From NCBI GenBank assembly GCA_022824225.1, contig JAJEAH010000017.1, forward strand, positions 1 to 64,000: DNA of 64,000 nucleotides. The letters run 5' to 3'. Numbering within the stretch: the stretch's first letter is position 1; every line of letters begins with the position of its first letter. Under the pieces are notes generated by a model. The model searched no databases. It had not been told where the DNA came from and saw only the letters and a list, made by a program, of their open reading frames with translations. Of this stretch, positions 1 to 8,859 are shown piece after piece. A program made the position numbers and the translations under genes. The DNA is from Chloroflexota bacterium (GTDB lineage: Bacteria; Chloroflexota; UBA11872; VXOZ01).

Positions 1-386
1 AGCGGGAACGGGATGGGGTGTGCGCTTCGACAAGCTCAGCGCGAACGGGATGGGTGGCGCTGCGACGCGCTCGGCGAGAACGCGATGGGGCGGTAGCGCT
101 TCGACAAGCTCAGCGCGAACAGGATGGGTAGCGCTTCGACAGGCTCGGCGCGAGCGGGATGGGGCGGTGGCGCTTCGACAGGCTCAGCGCGAACGGGATG
201 GGGTGTGCGCTTCGACAAGCTCAGCGTGAACGGGATGGGGTGTGCGCTTCGACAAGCTCAGCGCGAACGGGATGGGGTGTGCGCTTCGACAAGCTCAGCG
301 CGAACGGGATGGGGTGTGCACTTCGACAAGCTCAGCGTGAACGGGATGGGGTGTGCGCTGCGACAGGCTCGGCGCGAACGGGATTA
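1..386. repeat. Tandem array of ~37-bp imperfect repeats
   Basis: About ten head-to-tail copies of a 36-37 bp unit whose core reads CTTCGACAAGCTCAGCGCG followed by AACGGGATGGGGTGTG. Copies begin near 26, 62, 98, 134, 171, 208, 245, 282, 319 and 356, and the array may continue beyond the left window edge. The core is the same family as the dispersed repeats at 7639-8048 and, inverted, at 29909-30002. Open frames across it are low-complexity and not believable genes. It lies just downstream of purK. Confidence 0.9.
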
Positions 387-411
387 GGGATGTGGGCCGG
401 GCGCGTGACGG

Positions 412-1500
412 TCAGAGGCGCGCTTGCAGACTGTCGGCCAGGGCGCGGGCGGAGTCCGCAGTGTCGCTGCGCACGGTCACGTGGCCGAGCTTGCGGCCGG
501 GACGCGGTTCCTTGGCGTAGAGGTGCACGTGGGCGTTGGGCACGGCGAGCAGCGCGGCGCGCTCCGGAATCGTGCCGATGAGGTTGAGCATCACGGATTG
601 CCCGCGCGGCGCGGTGGAGCCGAGGGGGAGGCCCGCCACCGCCCGCAGGTGGTTTTCGAACTGGCTCGTTTCGGCGCCCTCGATGGTCCAATGGCCGGAG
701 TTGTGCACGCGCGGGGCCATCTCGTTGGCGAGCAAGCGGTCGCCTTGCTGGAAGAACTCGATGGCCAGCACCCCCACGTAGTCCAGGGCCGCCAGGACCC
801 GCTGGCCGTAGTCCTCGGCTTGGGCCTGCAAGGCCGGCGGCGTAGCCAGCGCGGGGGCGACCGAACGCCGCAGGATGCCGTCGTGGTGGGTGTTCTCGAC
901 CAGGGGATAGAACGCCGTGTCGCCGGTGCGGCCGCGCACGGCGAGCAACGAGACCTCTCGGTCGAAGGGCACGAACGCTTCCGCGATGCAGTCTTGGCTC
1001 TGCAGTGCTTCCCAGGCGGCGGGCGCGTCCGACACGTGCCGTATGATCCGCTGGCCCTTGCCGTCGTAGCCCAGCCGCCGGGTCTTGAGCACGGCGGGAG
1101 TTCCCAGTTCCGCCAGCGCCGCGCCGAGGGCTGCCTGTGAAGCCACCGCGGCATAGTGAGGGGTCGGGATGTCGAGTTGCCGGAAGAACGACTTTTCCGT
1201 TAGGCGGTCCTGGGAAGCTGCCAGCGCCGCGGGCGGCGGGTAGACCGGCGCGCGGTCCGCCAGAAAGCGGGCGGCGTCCACGGGCACGTTTTCGAATTCG
1301 TAGGTGACGAGGGCCAGGCCGGCGGCGAAGCGGCTCAGGGCCTCGCGCTCAGCGAAACTCTCCGCGACGATGAGATCAGCTAGTTCGCCGGCCGGTGCGG
1401 CGTCGTAAGTGTCGAGCACCCGGAAGCGCAGCCCCAGAGGATACCCCGCCAAGGCCAGCATGCGGCCAAGCTGTCCCCCGCCCAGAATGCCGATAGTCAT
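412..1500 (-). CDS. purK: N5-carboxyaminoimidazole ribonucleotide synthase (PurK)
   Basis: Cytosolic ATP-grasp enzyme that carboxylates AIR to N5-CAIR with ATP and bicarbonate in de novo purine synthesis. The 362-residue length is normal for the family. The N-terminus carries the PurK signature GGGQLGRML (residues 7-15), followed by an ATP-grasp core with the NTHHDGI stretch and the C-terminal [12 protein letters not shown] motif near residue 265. Its ATG overlaps the TGA of purE as ATGA (1497-1500), so the two are translationally coupled and their products act in sequence. No defect is visible. Confidence 0.97.
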   Translation of the reverse strand: MTIGILGGGQLGRMLALAGYPLGLRFRVLDTYDAAPAGELADLIVAESFAEREALSRFAAGLALVTYEFENVPVDAARFLADRAPVYPPPAALAASQDRLTEKSFFRQLDIPTPHYAAVASQAALGAALAELGTPAVLKTRRLGYDGKGQRIIRHVSDAPAAWEALQSQDCIAEAFVPFDREVSLLAVRGRTGDTAFYPLVENTHHDGILRRSVAPALATPPALQAQAEDYGQRVLAALDYVGVLAIEFFQQGDRLLANEMAPRVHNSGHWTIEGAETSQFENHLRAVAGLPLGSTAPRGQSVMLNLIGTIPERAALLAVPNAHVHLYAKEPRPGRKLGHVTVRSDTADSARALADSLQARL

Positions 1501-2012
1501 GCGGAGTCTCGCGGATTGGGGTGGGCGAGCACGTCACCGGTCTGCCGCGCGCGGTACGCGGTGTAGGCCGCGCGGAACTGCGGGTGCTTGTTGCCGAGAA
1601 TGGCTGTGGCGAGTAACGCCGCGTTCACGGCGCCGGCCCGGCCGATGGCCAGCGTGCCCACCGGCACGCCCGCGGGCATTTGCGCGATGGAGAGGAGCGA
1701 ATCCATGCCGTTGAGGGCCCGCGACTGCACCGGCACGCCGAGCACGGGCAGATTGGTCTTGGCCGCCGTCATGCCGGGCAGGTGGGCCGCGCCGCCGGCG
1801 CCGGCAATGATCACCTCGATGCCCCGCTCCGCCGCGCTTTCGGCATAGGCGAACATCTGGTCGGGCGTCCGATGCGCCGACACCACCCGCACCTCGTGGG
1901 GCACGCCCAACTCTGACAGGGCTTCCACCGCATGGCGCATGGTCTCCCAGTCGGACTTCGAGCCCATGATTACGCCAACAAGGGGACGGACTGTAGGGGA
2001 TTCTTGCGCCAT
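1497..2012 (-). CDS. purE: N5-carboxyaminoimidazole ribonucleotide mutase (PurE, class I)
   Basis: Cytosolic mutase converting N5-CAIR to CAIR, the step after PurK. The 171-residue product has the family motifs GSKSDW near residue 17, VSAHRTPD near residue 47, and [10 protein letters not shown] near residue 75, the last forming the active-site loop. A longer frame back to 2090 exists, but the ATG at 2012 is preferred because it overlaps the TAA of the upstream gene as TAATG and homology begins just after it. It is the middle gene of an apparent three-gene minus-strand operon. The C-terminal extension past residue 160 is short and ordinary. Confidence 0.96.
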   Translation of the reverse strand: MAQESPTVRPLVGVIMGSKSDWETMRHAVEALSELGVPHEVRVVSAHRTPDQMFAYAESAAERGIEVIIAGAGGAAHLPGMTAAKTNLPVLGVPVQSRALNGMDSLLSIAQMPAGVPVGTLAIGRAGAVNAALLATAILGNKHPQFRAAYTAYRARQTGDVLAHPNPRDSA

Positions 2013-2971
2013 TAGTCTCTTGTACCTACGCAATCTGTTCCAATGGGCATTTGGCTCTCGTCTTTTGGTCTGACAATCCGATTGTGCCACTCGAAGACAT
2101 TAACATAGTCGAGAAAGGTGCACAGTTTATGCAAGCCGCTGGTCTGGAACGTGGGGCGGCTCAACTGGCGCGCAAAGAGGCCGCGCCTGGTGTCATTCGA
2201 TACCACGCTAAAGCGCGGAAGGGCGTTGGGCGCTGCCAAGTGAATGTCATTGAAGCGTAAGAGGCCGGAGTAAATGGGTGTCGAGTGCTCCACCTCGAAG
2301 AGCGCTTGCACTGCGTTCGTCCCTCTCCCGATCCAGATTACGTCCACTTCGGCCAAGGTGTTGGCAACGGGATCATAGCCGCTCGGCAGATTGTCCCGGC
2401 ACTCGAATGGGGCGGTCAGAGTCCAGTCCATTCTATTACGGTCGTTGGGCGGTATCCAAATGTCGAACCCTTGCACCTTACCGATTGCGCCGAGAAGAGA
2501 TTGTACCTGAGGGTGGGAGAGATCCGGCTGTTCGCGTAGTTTGCCCGTATCCGCCAGGTCGTATAACGGCTGCCAGCCCAAGTGGCCGTCAACGTTGAAC
2601 CTACCGGCTCTGGCTATGTAGAGTTCTGTGCCGCTGTTCTGCAGGTACACCCGCACTTTGTACTGACCGTCACGCGCCGCCGATACCGTATGGAACACCT
2701 CTTCGTATTCCGCAAAGGGCACACACAGTGGTTCGGCTTGGTTGTCCCACAGAAAGCAGATTACAGACCGATGGCCCGCCAATTCCCGCAGGTCTTCCTC
2801 CCGCAAGCCGTAGAATGTCTTCGCGCCCCCGTGGCGCTGAGAGTAGCGAACGTATACGCGTGCTGCCTCGTCGCCCACCGAAAAGAGGGACTGGCTGCGG
2901 TTGAGCCTTTTGATCGAGCCAAACCGCGCCGCAAGCTCGCTCAGGAAAGCTGCCTTGATCGTATTCGCCAT
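2012..2971 (-). CDS. Uncharacterised protein with PD-(D/E)XK-like core, coupled to purE
   Basis: A 319-residue soluble protein with no recognised orthologue name. The C-terminal third has the pattern DVIWIGR, about 12 residues, then ALFEVEHST and a GLLRFND segment. The D...E-x-(E/H) spacing resembles a PD-(D/E)XK nuclease core, though no clear lysine follows EVE, so catalysis is uncertain. The N-terminal half looks like an alpha/beta domain (residues 1-150). ATG 2971 is preferred over a TTG at 2983. The TAA stop shares a base with the purE start, an unusually tight link to a housekeeping operon. It could be an abortive-infection or restriction-type protein; function unknown. Confidence 0.75.
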   Translation of the reverse strand: MANTIKAAFLSELAARFGSIKRLNRSQSLFSVGDEAARVYVRYSQRHGGAKTFYGLREEDLRELAGHRSVICFLWDNQAEPLCVPFAEYEEVFHTVSAARDGQYKVRVYLQNSGTELYIARAGRFNVDGHLGWQPLYDLADTGKLREQPDLSHPQVQSLLGAIGKVQGFDIWIPPNDRNRMDWTLTAPFECRDNLPSGYDPVANTLAEVDVIWIGRGTNAVQALFEVEHSTPIYSGLLRFNDIHLAAPNALPRFSVVSNDTRRGLFARQLSRPTFQTSGLHKLCTFLDYVNVFEWHNRIVRPKDESQMPIGTDCVGTRD

Positions 2972-3304
2972 AGTCGCCGCCAATGGATGTACAGCCTTGC
3001 GCGCGTACCATCCCCCGCGCGCACAATCCCATTGTAGCGAAATATCTCACGGCGATTGGTGGGGAGAGGCATGTCGTGCAATGGAATTGCGGTAAGGTGA
3101 CGTACGCGATCGAATTCCCGGCTGTCGGCGCCCTGGATTCCCAGCGGCACTTGGCGTGTGGCTGCCAAGTGTGTAAAGTAGGTATGTGGCACGCATTCCG
3201 GCCCAGTGTGGAGCGCTACGAGGGGGCGTGTCATTCTTTTTTCGTTATGAACCAGCGGGCACGCAATGGTGAACCGCGCGGATACGCAGGAGATGGACGG
3301 GCGC
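2972..3304. other. Divergent intergenic region
   Basis: The 333 bases between the minus-strand pur operon and plus-strand bL25 must hold both promoters. On the minus strand a TACAAT hexamer (complement of 3031-3036) is a possible -10, without a good -35. No RNA gene, terminator or repeat stands out. Confidence 0.4.
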
Positions 3305-3970
3305 ATGGCCAGAAAACACGAACAGTTACAGGCAGACCGGCGTGAGACCTTTGGCAAGAAGCTAGGGCGGCTCCGCCGGGAGGGGCTGGTGCCCGGCAAC
3401 GTTTATGGGCTTGACATGGACCCAATCGCGCTCACGCTCAACGGACGCGAGTTCATCACCGTCCACCAGCGCGCGGGCAGCACCGGCGTCATTGACCTGG
3501 CCGTCAATGGTGGGGATGCGCTGCCGGTCTTGGTGCAGGAAGTGCAGCACGACGCGCCGACGAGCCGGGTGTTGCACGTGAGCTTCGTGCAGGTTGACCT
3601 GACGAAGCCCGTCAGCGCGTTGGTGCCGGTGGTCTTGATAGGTGACGCGCCGGCCGTAGAGTTGGGCGCCAGTGTCATCCAGCACACCAACGAGGTCTCG
3701 GTGTCCGCCTTGCCGGACGATATACCCGAGGTCTTCGAAGTTGACGTTTCTTCCCTGGCCGACTTCGACCATGCGCTGCTCATTGGCGACCTGGAGGCGC
3801 CGGCAGGCGTGGAAATCGAAGCCGAACCTGAAGACCTCCTCGTCCGGGCCGAGCGGCCGCGTGTGGAAGAGGAAGAGGAGCCGGAAGAGGAAGAAGGACT
3901 GGAAGGCGAGGAAGGCGCTGCCGAAGATGGCGAAGAGGCAGCGGAGGCAGAGGCGGAAGACGAGGAATAG
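3305..3970 (+). CDS. rplY: 50S ribosomal protein bL25, Ctc type
   Basis: Binds 5S rRNA in the large subunit. The N-terminus has the L25 pattern (ETFGKKLGRLRREGLVPGNV, residues 13-32 of this start), followed by the C-terminal beta domain of the long TL5/Ctc form. The last 45 residues are almost entirely Glu, Ala, Gly and Asp, an acidic tail. ATG 3305 is chosen because AGGAG (3288-3292) precedes it and the family usually begins just before this lysine/arginine-rich segment; an earlier in-frame ATG at 3266 would add 13 residues. It is monocistronic, between oppositely oriented genes. A weak hairpin (TCACCGC at 4093 with GCGGTGA at 4111) lies 120 bp downstream. Confidence 0.95.
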   Translation: MARKHEQLQADRRETFGKKLGRLRREGLVPGNVYGLDMDPIALTLNGREFITVHQRAGSTGVIDLAVNGGDALPVLVQEVQHDAPTSRVLHVSFVQVDLTKPVSALVPVVLIGDAPAVELGASVIQHTNEVSVSALPDDIPEVFEVDVSSLADFDHALLIGDLEAPAGVEIEAEPEDLLVRAERPRVEEEEEPEEEEGLEGEEGAAEDGEEAAEAEAEDEE

Positions 3971-4192
3971 GAACGGCCGGCGCGCGGAGCCGTCCAGTTG
4001 TCGTGGGCCGGCTGTTGCCTGGGCGCGCGTGCGGCGCAATCTTTACATCAGCTAGCCCCGATAGTCTTCAGACTCCAACCGTACGACTGCTTTCACCGCG
4101 ACGCCTCTTGGCGGTGATCTAGGCCCTTCCCTTCCGGCAGTCTGTACAAGACTACCAGGATTTCGGGAGCGGCTTGGCGAAAGCTGAGTTCG

Positions 4193-4696
4193 CTAACCGC
4201 TGTTTTCGGCAAGGGCCACACGCACGAATTCCGGTAATTCGGCAATATCCATCATATCGTCAAGCTTCTTCGTGAGTTTGCAGGTAACAGCTTGGCCTTC
4301 CGCCATGCGCACGAGCGTTCCCGCTCGGCTTTCGGCAACCGCGCCTTTGCGCCACATATTGAATACTACTTCATGTGGACATATCCCAAGACACAAGAGG
4401 TAGCCATACGCTCGATCCAAGCGAACATGATTGAACTGGAAAGTGTGGTTTGCGCCAAGGGAGGCTGTCTTGACCTCAAAGCGGAACGAGCCAATGCGGA
4501 GATCGGTTAGGGAAGTTCGCTTGCCGTTCGCAACGGAGAAACCGTGCTGCGCCAAATAGCGGCGCACAAAGGTCTCACCAATCTCGCCTCTATTTGTATT
4601 GCCAAGCATGCGATAGCCGATAAGCGGGGAGTCTTGCCAGATGTCTTCCGGCGCATGTTCGCGAATGATGGTAACCAGCAAATCTACGGCTTTCAC
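4193..4696 (-). CDS. Probable type II restriction endonuclease (PD-(D/E)XK)
   Basis: A 167-residue protein with a nuclease-like core: GEIGETFVRRYL near residue 35, then TDLRIGSFRFEVKTAS near residue 63, giving E, D and ExK in the order and spacing of the PD-(D/E)XK fold. It directly follows a DNA methyltransferase on the same strand. The GTG start at 4696 is preferred: it overlaps the methylase TGA as GTGA, and GGGAG lies 8 bases upstream. A TTG at 4711 would be poorly spaced. Genetic linkage plus the nuclease core support a restriction subunit. The recognition site cannot be read from sequence, and a homing or repair nuclease is the alternative. Confidence 0.75.
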   Translation of the reverse strand: MKAVDLLVTIIREHAPEDIWQDSPLIGYRMLGNTNRGEIGETFVRRYLAQHGFSVANGKRTSLTDLRIGSFRFEVKTASLGANHTFQFNHVRLDRAYGYLLCLGICPHEVVFNMWRKGAVAESRAGTLVRMAEGQAVTCKLTKKLDDMMDIAELPEFVRVALAENSG

Positions 4697-5448
4697 CGGG
4701 GAGGCTCCCAAACTCCTCGGGAGTCCCCCTTCTTCCAGAATACGAGGAAGTAGGAATGATTCTTCCTGGCGTGGACTTGCCTGATAGTGCGGCTGACGCC
4801 AGGCCGGTTGTTTCTGACGACAACGAATAGGTCTTCTGGGATGAATCCTAGCCTACTGTACGACTCCATGATTTCTACATGAGTGAAGCGTTGACGATTG
4901 GAACACACTTCGTCCTGGCACTTGACGATTAGGACACCACGCTCGCGCAGTACTCTATGGGCTTCTACGCCCGCTGCCACATACAGTTCCAGTACTGCCT
5001 CATGGTATTTGCTTGTTGTGTTATTGCCTGTTTCATTGTTCCGATAGTACTGCTCGAACGCGCGTTGGCTCTGATGGGCTGTGCCGCCTGGAGAATGCAT
5101 GTACGGCGGATCGAGAACCACACAATCGATCTCACCATCGTCATAAGGCAAGTCGCGACAATCTACTCCGGTCTGGATGTCAGTGCCGAGAACTCTGTAT
5201 TGGTGTTCAGGTATGTTGCGCCAAAACACCCCATCACCGTAGGTCACATCTGCAATCAAGCTGGACTGCGGGACATAGAGCGACAGAATCTGCGGGAAGA
5301 CGCTTTCGTTTCCTCCCACATGCGCGCTGAGAACGAGCTCGTTTGTCGGCAATCCGTTTTGGACGATCCGAGCGCGTTTCTTGGTTTGTGTAGGCTGATA
5401 AGAAGCATTTGGCATGGCGGTTTCGTTCCCGGTTTGCTCCTCGTGCAT
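4693..5448 (-). CDS. Site-specific DNA methyltransferase (amino-MTase, DPPY)
   Basis: A 251-residue S-adenosylmethionine-dependent amino-methyltransferase of the N6_N4_Mtase type. An AdoMet-binding motif I-like segment, ADVTYGDGVFW, lies near residue 66. The catalytic motif IV DPPY lies near residue 113, followed by a HRVLRERGVLIVK segment and a C-terminal strand with FLVFWKK. A DPPY motif points to N6-adenine or N4-cytosine methylation. It overlaps the downstream nuclease by 4 bases, so expression is coupled with the methylase first. A second in-frame ATG at 5415 is a possible shorter start. It would protect host DNA from the partner nuclease. Confidence 0.9.
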   Translation of the reverse strand: MHEEQTGNETAMPNASYQPTQTKKRARIVQNGLPTNELVLSAHVGGNESVFPQILSLYVPQSSLIADVTYGDGVFWRNIPEHQYRVLGTDIQTGVDCRDLPYDDGEIDCVVLDPPYMHSPGGTAHQSQRAFEQYYRNNETGNNTTSKYHEAVLELYVAAGVEAHRVLRERGVLIVKCQDEVCSNRQRFTHVEIMESYSRLGFIPEDLFVVVRNNRPGVSRTIRQVHARKNHSYFLVFWKKGDSRGVWEPPR

Positions 5449-5755
5449 GCCATCATATTGTTTTTGGGTTACGGCGAGACTTTCGTCGGCCGTCAGGACG
5501 AATGCGCATCCGGCGCGACGTCATGGTCTGCGCAGGTCTTGCCCTACATGCGCCTCTTGCTTCTTGCAATTTTCGCTGCCTGCGAATTCTGCCTTGACAC
5601 GATAGTGCCCGCGTCTTTTGCGGCGACATGGCTTTCTATACTATAGCCTACTCCCCGTCGCTTGATGTGCCGTGTCGTGTGCGCGGTCGCCTGCGCTTGC
5701 GCGCTTCGCTGCCGGATAGTCGACTGCGTTGCGGCGTCCGGCGCCGTGTAGCTGC
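5449..5755. other. Intergenic, no recognised gene
   Basis: The 307 bases between the sigma-factor 3' end and the methylase start are locally lower in GC than the flanks. On the minus strand a TATGAT hexamer lies immediately upstream of the methylase ATG (complement around 5451-5458) and could be its -10 box. No RNA gene or terminator was recognised. Confidence 0.4.
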
Positions 5756-6481
5756 CTACGGCCCGGCGCCGCAGGCTTCCAGGTGGCGGCGGATGACCTT
5801 TTCCGCCCGTTGGCGGATGGCGCGCACGGCTTGCGGGCTCACGCCCATGCGCGCGGCGATGTCCACCACCCGGCGGTCCTGCCAGTAGATGGCGTAGAGC
5901 ACGGTTTTTTGCTTGGGCGTAAGCAGTTGCAGCCCCTGCTCCAGTTCGGCGTGGACCGCCGGTTCCGTGGAACCGGGTTCCCAGTCAGTCGTGGGATTGC
6001 CCGCGCGCAAACGTTTTTCGGCCAGGTAGGCCGTGATCTCGTCGCTGAGCGACTGGTTATGGGCGGGATCGGGCGGCGCGATGCGTCGGGAGGTGCGGCC
6101 AAAATTATGCACGCGCCACTTGAGCATGGTGCACATGTAGGCTTCGAAGTTGCCGTTGCGCCGGTAGTCGTACTCGTAGAGCAACTCCAGAAAGAGCCGC
6201 TGCACTTCCTGGCGGGCGTCTTCGGCCTCCGACGGGCGGAAGCTCCGCCGCAGACGCCGCATCTGGCGTTCCATGGGCAGGCGCAAGCGGTCCATGAGCA
6301 GCATCTGGGCGGTGGTGTTGCCCTGCTTTGCCGCCTGTACCGTGACGAACAACTCGTCAGGCAGAGTGTCCCCGCGGCGCGGTTGCGCGTCCGGGGTCGC
6401 TTTCGTATCTGATGGTGCGGCCGCCACCGGCGCAGATTTCGCCACCGGCGTCGCATTCATCAAGGGCATTGTCGCTGCCAT
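5756..6481 (-). CDS. Small sigma-70 family RNA polymerase sigma factor
   Basis: A 241-residue sigma factor with regions 2 and 4 only. A low-complexity Ala/Pro/Thr leader (residues 1-38) precedes region 2 (about 48-118, containing EDARQEVQRLFLELLYEYD and a WRVHNFGR segment). A linker follows, then region 4 (about 178-237) with the helix-turn-helix RRVVDIAARMGVSPQAVRAI. The overall plan resembles ECF or phage-type sigma factors. The start has a good upstream GGAGAGGAAAG. No anti-sigma gene is adjacent. It sits beside LexA and the phage-derived module, so a role in that module's transcription is plausible but inferred from position only. Confidence 0.88.
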   Translation of the reverse strand: MAATMPLMNATPVAKSAPVAAAPSDTKATPDAQPRRGDTLPDELFVTVQAAKQGNTTAQMLLMDRLRLPMERQMRRLRRSFRPSEAEDARQEVQRLFLELLYEYDYRRNGNFEAYMCTMLKWRVHNFGRTSRRIAPPDPAHNQSLSDEITAYLAEKRLRAGNPTTDWEPGSTEPAVHAELEQGLQLLTPKQKTVLYAIYWQDRRVVDIAARMGVSPQAVRAIRQRAEKVIRRHLEACGAGP

Positions 6482-6797
6482 TGCTCTTTCCTCTCCTGCG
6501 TTAGCTGGAACGGTTTCCGGTATGTAACGTTAGGATGTTCTTGCGTCGGATCATTTTCACGTGGGGGCGCTCGCGGTAGAGGCTCGCGGTAACTGTAGGG
6601 GCGCTTCGCGAAGCGCCCCTACAGCGAGCGCCCCTATTCCCCATAGCCGTATCGGGTTGATACGGGCGAGGAGCGCCCCTACGGCGAGCGCCCCTACGTG
6701 AGGCGTCCCTACCGCCTTACGCTCGGCGTCCTTTCCGTTCATCCTGCGACAGGCCTGTCCTGAGCCCGTCGCAGCGCTCAGGACGAACGGCGCTTCC
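6482..6797. repeat. Intergenic palindromic repeats (GTAGGGGCGC family)
   Basis: The gap between lexA and the sigma gene holds a perfect 32-bp palindrome at 6593-6624 (left half CTGTAGGGGCGCTTCG), then shorter GAGCGCCCCTACGGC-type pieces to about 6712 and an inverted CTGCGACAGG/CCTGTCCTGAGC piece near 6746-6790. These are REP-like. They could also act as a lexA terminator, although no T-run follows. Confidence 0.85.
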
Positions 6798-7421
6798 TCA
6801 GGCGTAGACGCGGATTACGCCGACCACCTTGCCGAGAATAGTGATGTTGTTGCCGGGGAGCGTGGGGTAATACGGGTTGGCGGGCACCAGGAACACCTGG
6901 CCGCCGTCGCGCTGGAGTTGCTTGAGCGTAGCGGTGCCGTCCTCGCGCAGGGCCGCCACCATCTCGCCGTTCTCGGCGTCGGGTTGGGGGCGAATGAGCA
7001 CGTGGTCGCCGTCGCATACGCAGGCATCCACCATGCTGTCACCCTGTACGCGCAGCGCGTAGACGTCCGGATGGCGCGCCAAGACGCCATCCACGGAGAG
7101 CCAGTCTTCCACGGCCTCCACCGCCTCCACGCCGGTACCGGCGGCAATCGTGCCGCGCACAGGCACGCGCGCCACGCCCATACCCTCCAGCATTTGCACC
7201 TGGGGCGTCAGCTCATAGGTGCCCCAGGCCGTGCGGCGCAGATGCCCCTTGGTTTCCAAGCGCTTCAGGTGGTGGTGCGCCGCCGCCGGTGAGCGCGCGC
7301 CGATGCAGCGGGCGATTTCTTCCAGGGTGGGCCACCGCCCTTCCTGCTGTACGCGCGTGAGAAACGCCAGCACCTGCCGCTGCTTCGTGGTAAGGGGCTT
7401 ACCCGTAAGGGCTTCTTTCAT
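6798..7421 (-). CDS. lexA: LexA-type SOS repressor (S24 self-cleaving)
   Basis: A 207-residue repressor-protease. An N-terminal winged helix (residues 10-65, TTKQRQVLAFL then IARCIGARSPAAAHHHLKRL) binds DNA. The Ala94-Gly95 bond lies in the GTIAAGTG cleavage segment. Catalytic Ser129 sits in VQGDSMVDA and Lys167 in DGTATLKQL. All elements for RecA-stimulated autocleavage are present and the length is typical. GAGAGGAAGG precedes the ATG. Whether this is the cell's only LexA or a dedicated prophage repressor cannot be decided here; it lies between a sigma gene and the phage module and diverges from the latter. Confidence 0.95.
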   Translation of the reverse strand: MKEALTGKPLTTKQRQVLAFLTRVQQEGRWPTLEEIARCIGARSPAAAHHHLKRLETKGHLRRTAWGTYELTPQVQMLEGMGVARVPVRGTIAAGTGVEAVEAVEDWLSVDGVLARHPDVYALRVQGDSMVDACVCDGDHVLIRPQPDAENGEMVAALREDGTATLKQLQRDGGQVFLVPANPYYPTLPGNNITILGKVVGVIRVYA

Positions 7422-8206
7422 GTGCGCCTTCCTCTCTGTCGCTCGACGCTGCTACGCGGTGAATCTGTCAGTGGCTCTTTGCGGCGCGGGAGCTGTTGCC
7501 CGTGCATGCCGCCCGGATAGAGAATCCGTTCGTCAAAAGCAATCCGTCGGTTTGTGCCTTCTCTGCGTGTAGGGTGCGTGCGCAACCTGCGAAAACCGTC
7601 TGCGCTGGGCGCTGTGTCGGTCTCAGTACAGGCCTGTTCACCCTTCGACAGGCTCAGGGCGAACGGGATGCTAGTTGTGTTTAGCACGTACGTTCACCCT
7701 TCGACTGTGCTCAGGGCGAACGGAGTGGGGCGCTACCTGTGCTCAGGGCGAACGGGCGCTACTTGTGCTTGGGGCGAACGGGCGCTACCTGTGCTCAGCC
7801 TGTCTGTTCGCCCTCTGTCCGTTCACCTTTCGATCCTGCGACAGGCTCAGGACGAACGGGCGGGAGCCTACCAGTGCTCGGCACGTTTGTTCACCCTCCG
7901 GCTGTTCACCCTTCGACTGTGCTCAGGGCGAACGGGATGCTAGCTGTGCTCAGCACGTACGTTCACCCTTCGACAGGCTCAGGGCGAACGGGGTGCTAGT
8001 TGTGCTCAGCACGTCCGTTCACCCTTCGACTGTGCTCAGGGCGAACGGATTGGGCTGCCCCGCCTGTTCTCATGCTGTTTGCCCTCTCTCAAGCTATACG
8101 GGCGAACGGTAAGTCTGGCGTCTGCCAAGTCAGCGGCGCGTGCGCCAAGTCAGCGGCGCGTCTGCCAATCTTCCCGTGTTCGTGTGCCCTGCGCTGTGTT
8201 TTCCCT
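7422..8206. repeat. Dispersed TTCGACAGGCTCAGGGCGAACGG repeat cluster
   Basis: This 785-bp stretch has no believable gene. About eight full or partial copies of the CCTTCGAC(A/T)G(G/T)CTCAGGGC element lie at 7639-7668, 7692-7722, 7739-7755, 7766-7781, 7826-7860, 7909-7935, 7962-7990 and 8017-8048, linked by GTGCTCAGCACGT-type spacers. A separate 20-bp direct repeat (core GCCAAGTCAGCGGCGCG) occurs at 8121-8140 and 8141-8160, with a partial third copy at 8161-8168. Confidence 0.88.
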
Positions 8207-8280
8207 AGTATAGTAAATACTTTGTAAAATTACAACCCCTTTCACCCCTCATTTTTTATATTATTTTTGAATATAACTCT
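8207..8280 (+). promoter_or_regulatory. AT-rich control region of the phage-derived module
   Basis: An abrupt AT-rich segment in otherwise GC-rich DNA, immediately before the plus-strand module. It holds two adjacent inverted repeats: AGTAT-AGTAA-ATACT (8207-8221) and TTGTA-AAAT-TACAA (8222-8235). A T/A-rich tract with TATATT- and TATAAC-like hexamers follows (8245-8277). The arrangement looks like two operators next to a promoter; which regulator binds is not known. Confidence 0.5.
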
Positions 8281-8859
8281 ATGCAGCCCCAAAACACGGG
8301 GAAACGCACAGCGCAGTCCCGTCCGTACGCTACCGCCATGCCCGCCGGCAGCCGCGCTCTGCGGCAGGGCAAACGGACCGCGCCGTGCCGCACGAAACTC
8401 CGGCAAGCCGCAGAACGCCGGCGGGACAGGGCACAGAACGCCAAACCTTCATTTAAAGAACACAGCGCCGACACGACAAAGGAACACACCCACGTGACCC
8501 GCAAACGCCAACACCCCAGGAGCCTCTACGCCGACCTCTTCGCCGAACACGAACTGGCGGCCCTGGAACGCACCGCCGACAATCCGCTGCTCCAGGACGA
8601 GATTGGACTGCTGCGCATGCTCATCCGCCGCATCGCCGGCCAGATGCTTACGGCTGAAGACGATGAGCGCGCGCCGGCGGACAAGATCAAGGCGGTCAAG
8701 GACCTGACCGACATCCTGCTCAATGCCTTGAAAGCCCGCGCGCAACTCTCGCCCCGGGCGGAAGACAACCTGACCGAGGCCATGCGCCAGGTGATCGCCG
8801 AAATCGAGACGCTGGAACAAACGGAAGAGAAAGCGCAGGAACGCCACCATGCTGAATGA
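8281..8859 (+). CDS. Small-terminase-like or phage-associated DNA-packaging protein
   Basis: First gene of the plus-strand phage-derived module. The conserved-looking part is the C-terminal 120 residues: SLYADLFAEHELAAL, an amphipathic helical stretch, and LKDLTDILLNAL-like helices ending in a Glu-rich coil. Its position just before the large terminase suggests a small terminase subunit, but no motif proves it. The start is uncertain: ATG 8281 has no ribosome site, whereas GTG 8494 follows AAAGGA with good spacing and would remove 71 basic, low-complexity residues. Confidence 0.6.
   Translation: MQPQNTGKRTAQSRPYATAMPAGSRALRQGKRTAPCRTKLRQAAERRRDRAQNAKPSFKEHSADTTKEHTHVTRKRQHPRSLYADLFAEHELAALERTADNPLLQDEIGLLRMLIRRIAGQMLTAEDDERAPADKIKAVKDLTDILLNALKARAQLSPRAEDNLTEAMRQVIAEIETLEQTEEKAQERHHAE

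Noticed and set aside
1-386. CRISPR array
   Set aside because: The units are head-to-tail without unique spacers and the core is a dispersed REP sequence; no cas genes nearby.
20-581. Several 60-140 residue frames through the first repeat array
   Set aside because: They merely translate the ~37-bp repeat in different frames (Ala/Arg/Thr/Gly-rich) and have no ribosome sites.
4040-4192. tRNA-like hairpins downstream of bL25
   Set aside because: No cloverleaf, anticodon arm or T-loop consensus can be drawn; only one weak hairpin.
7554-8227. Frames of 75-145 residues over the dispersed repeat cluster
   Set aside because: All consist of translated repeat units (FDRLRANG, TVLRANG); no independent coding signal.
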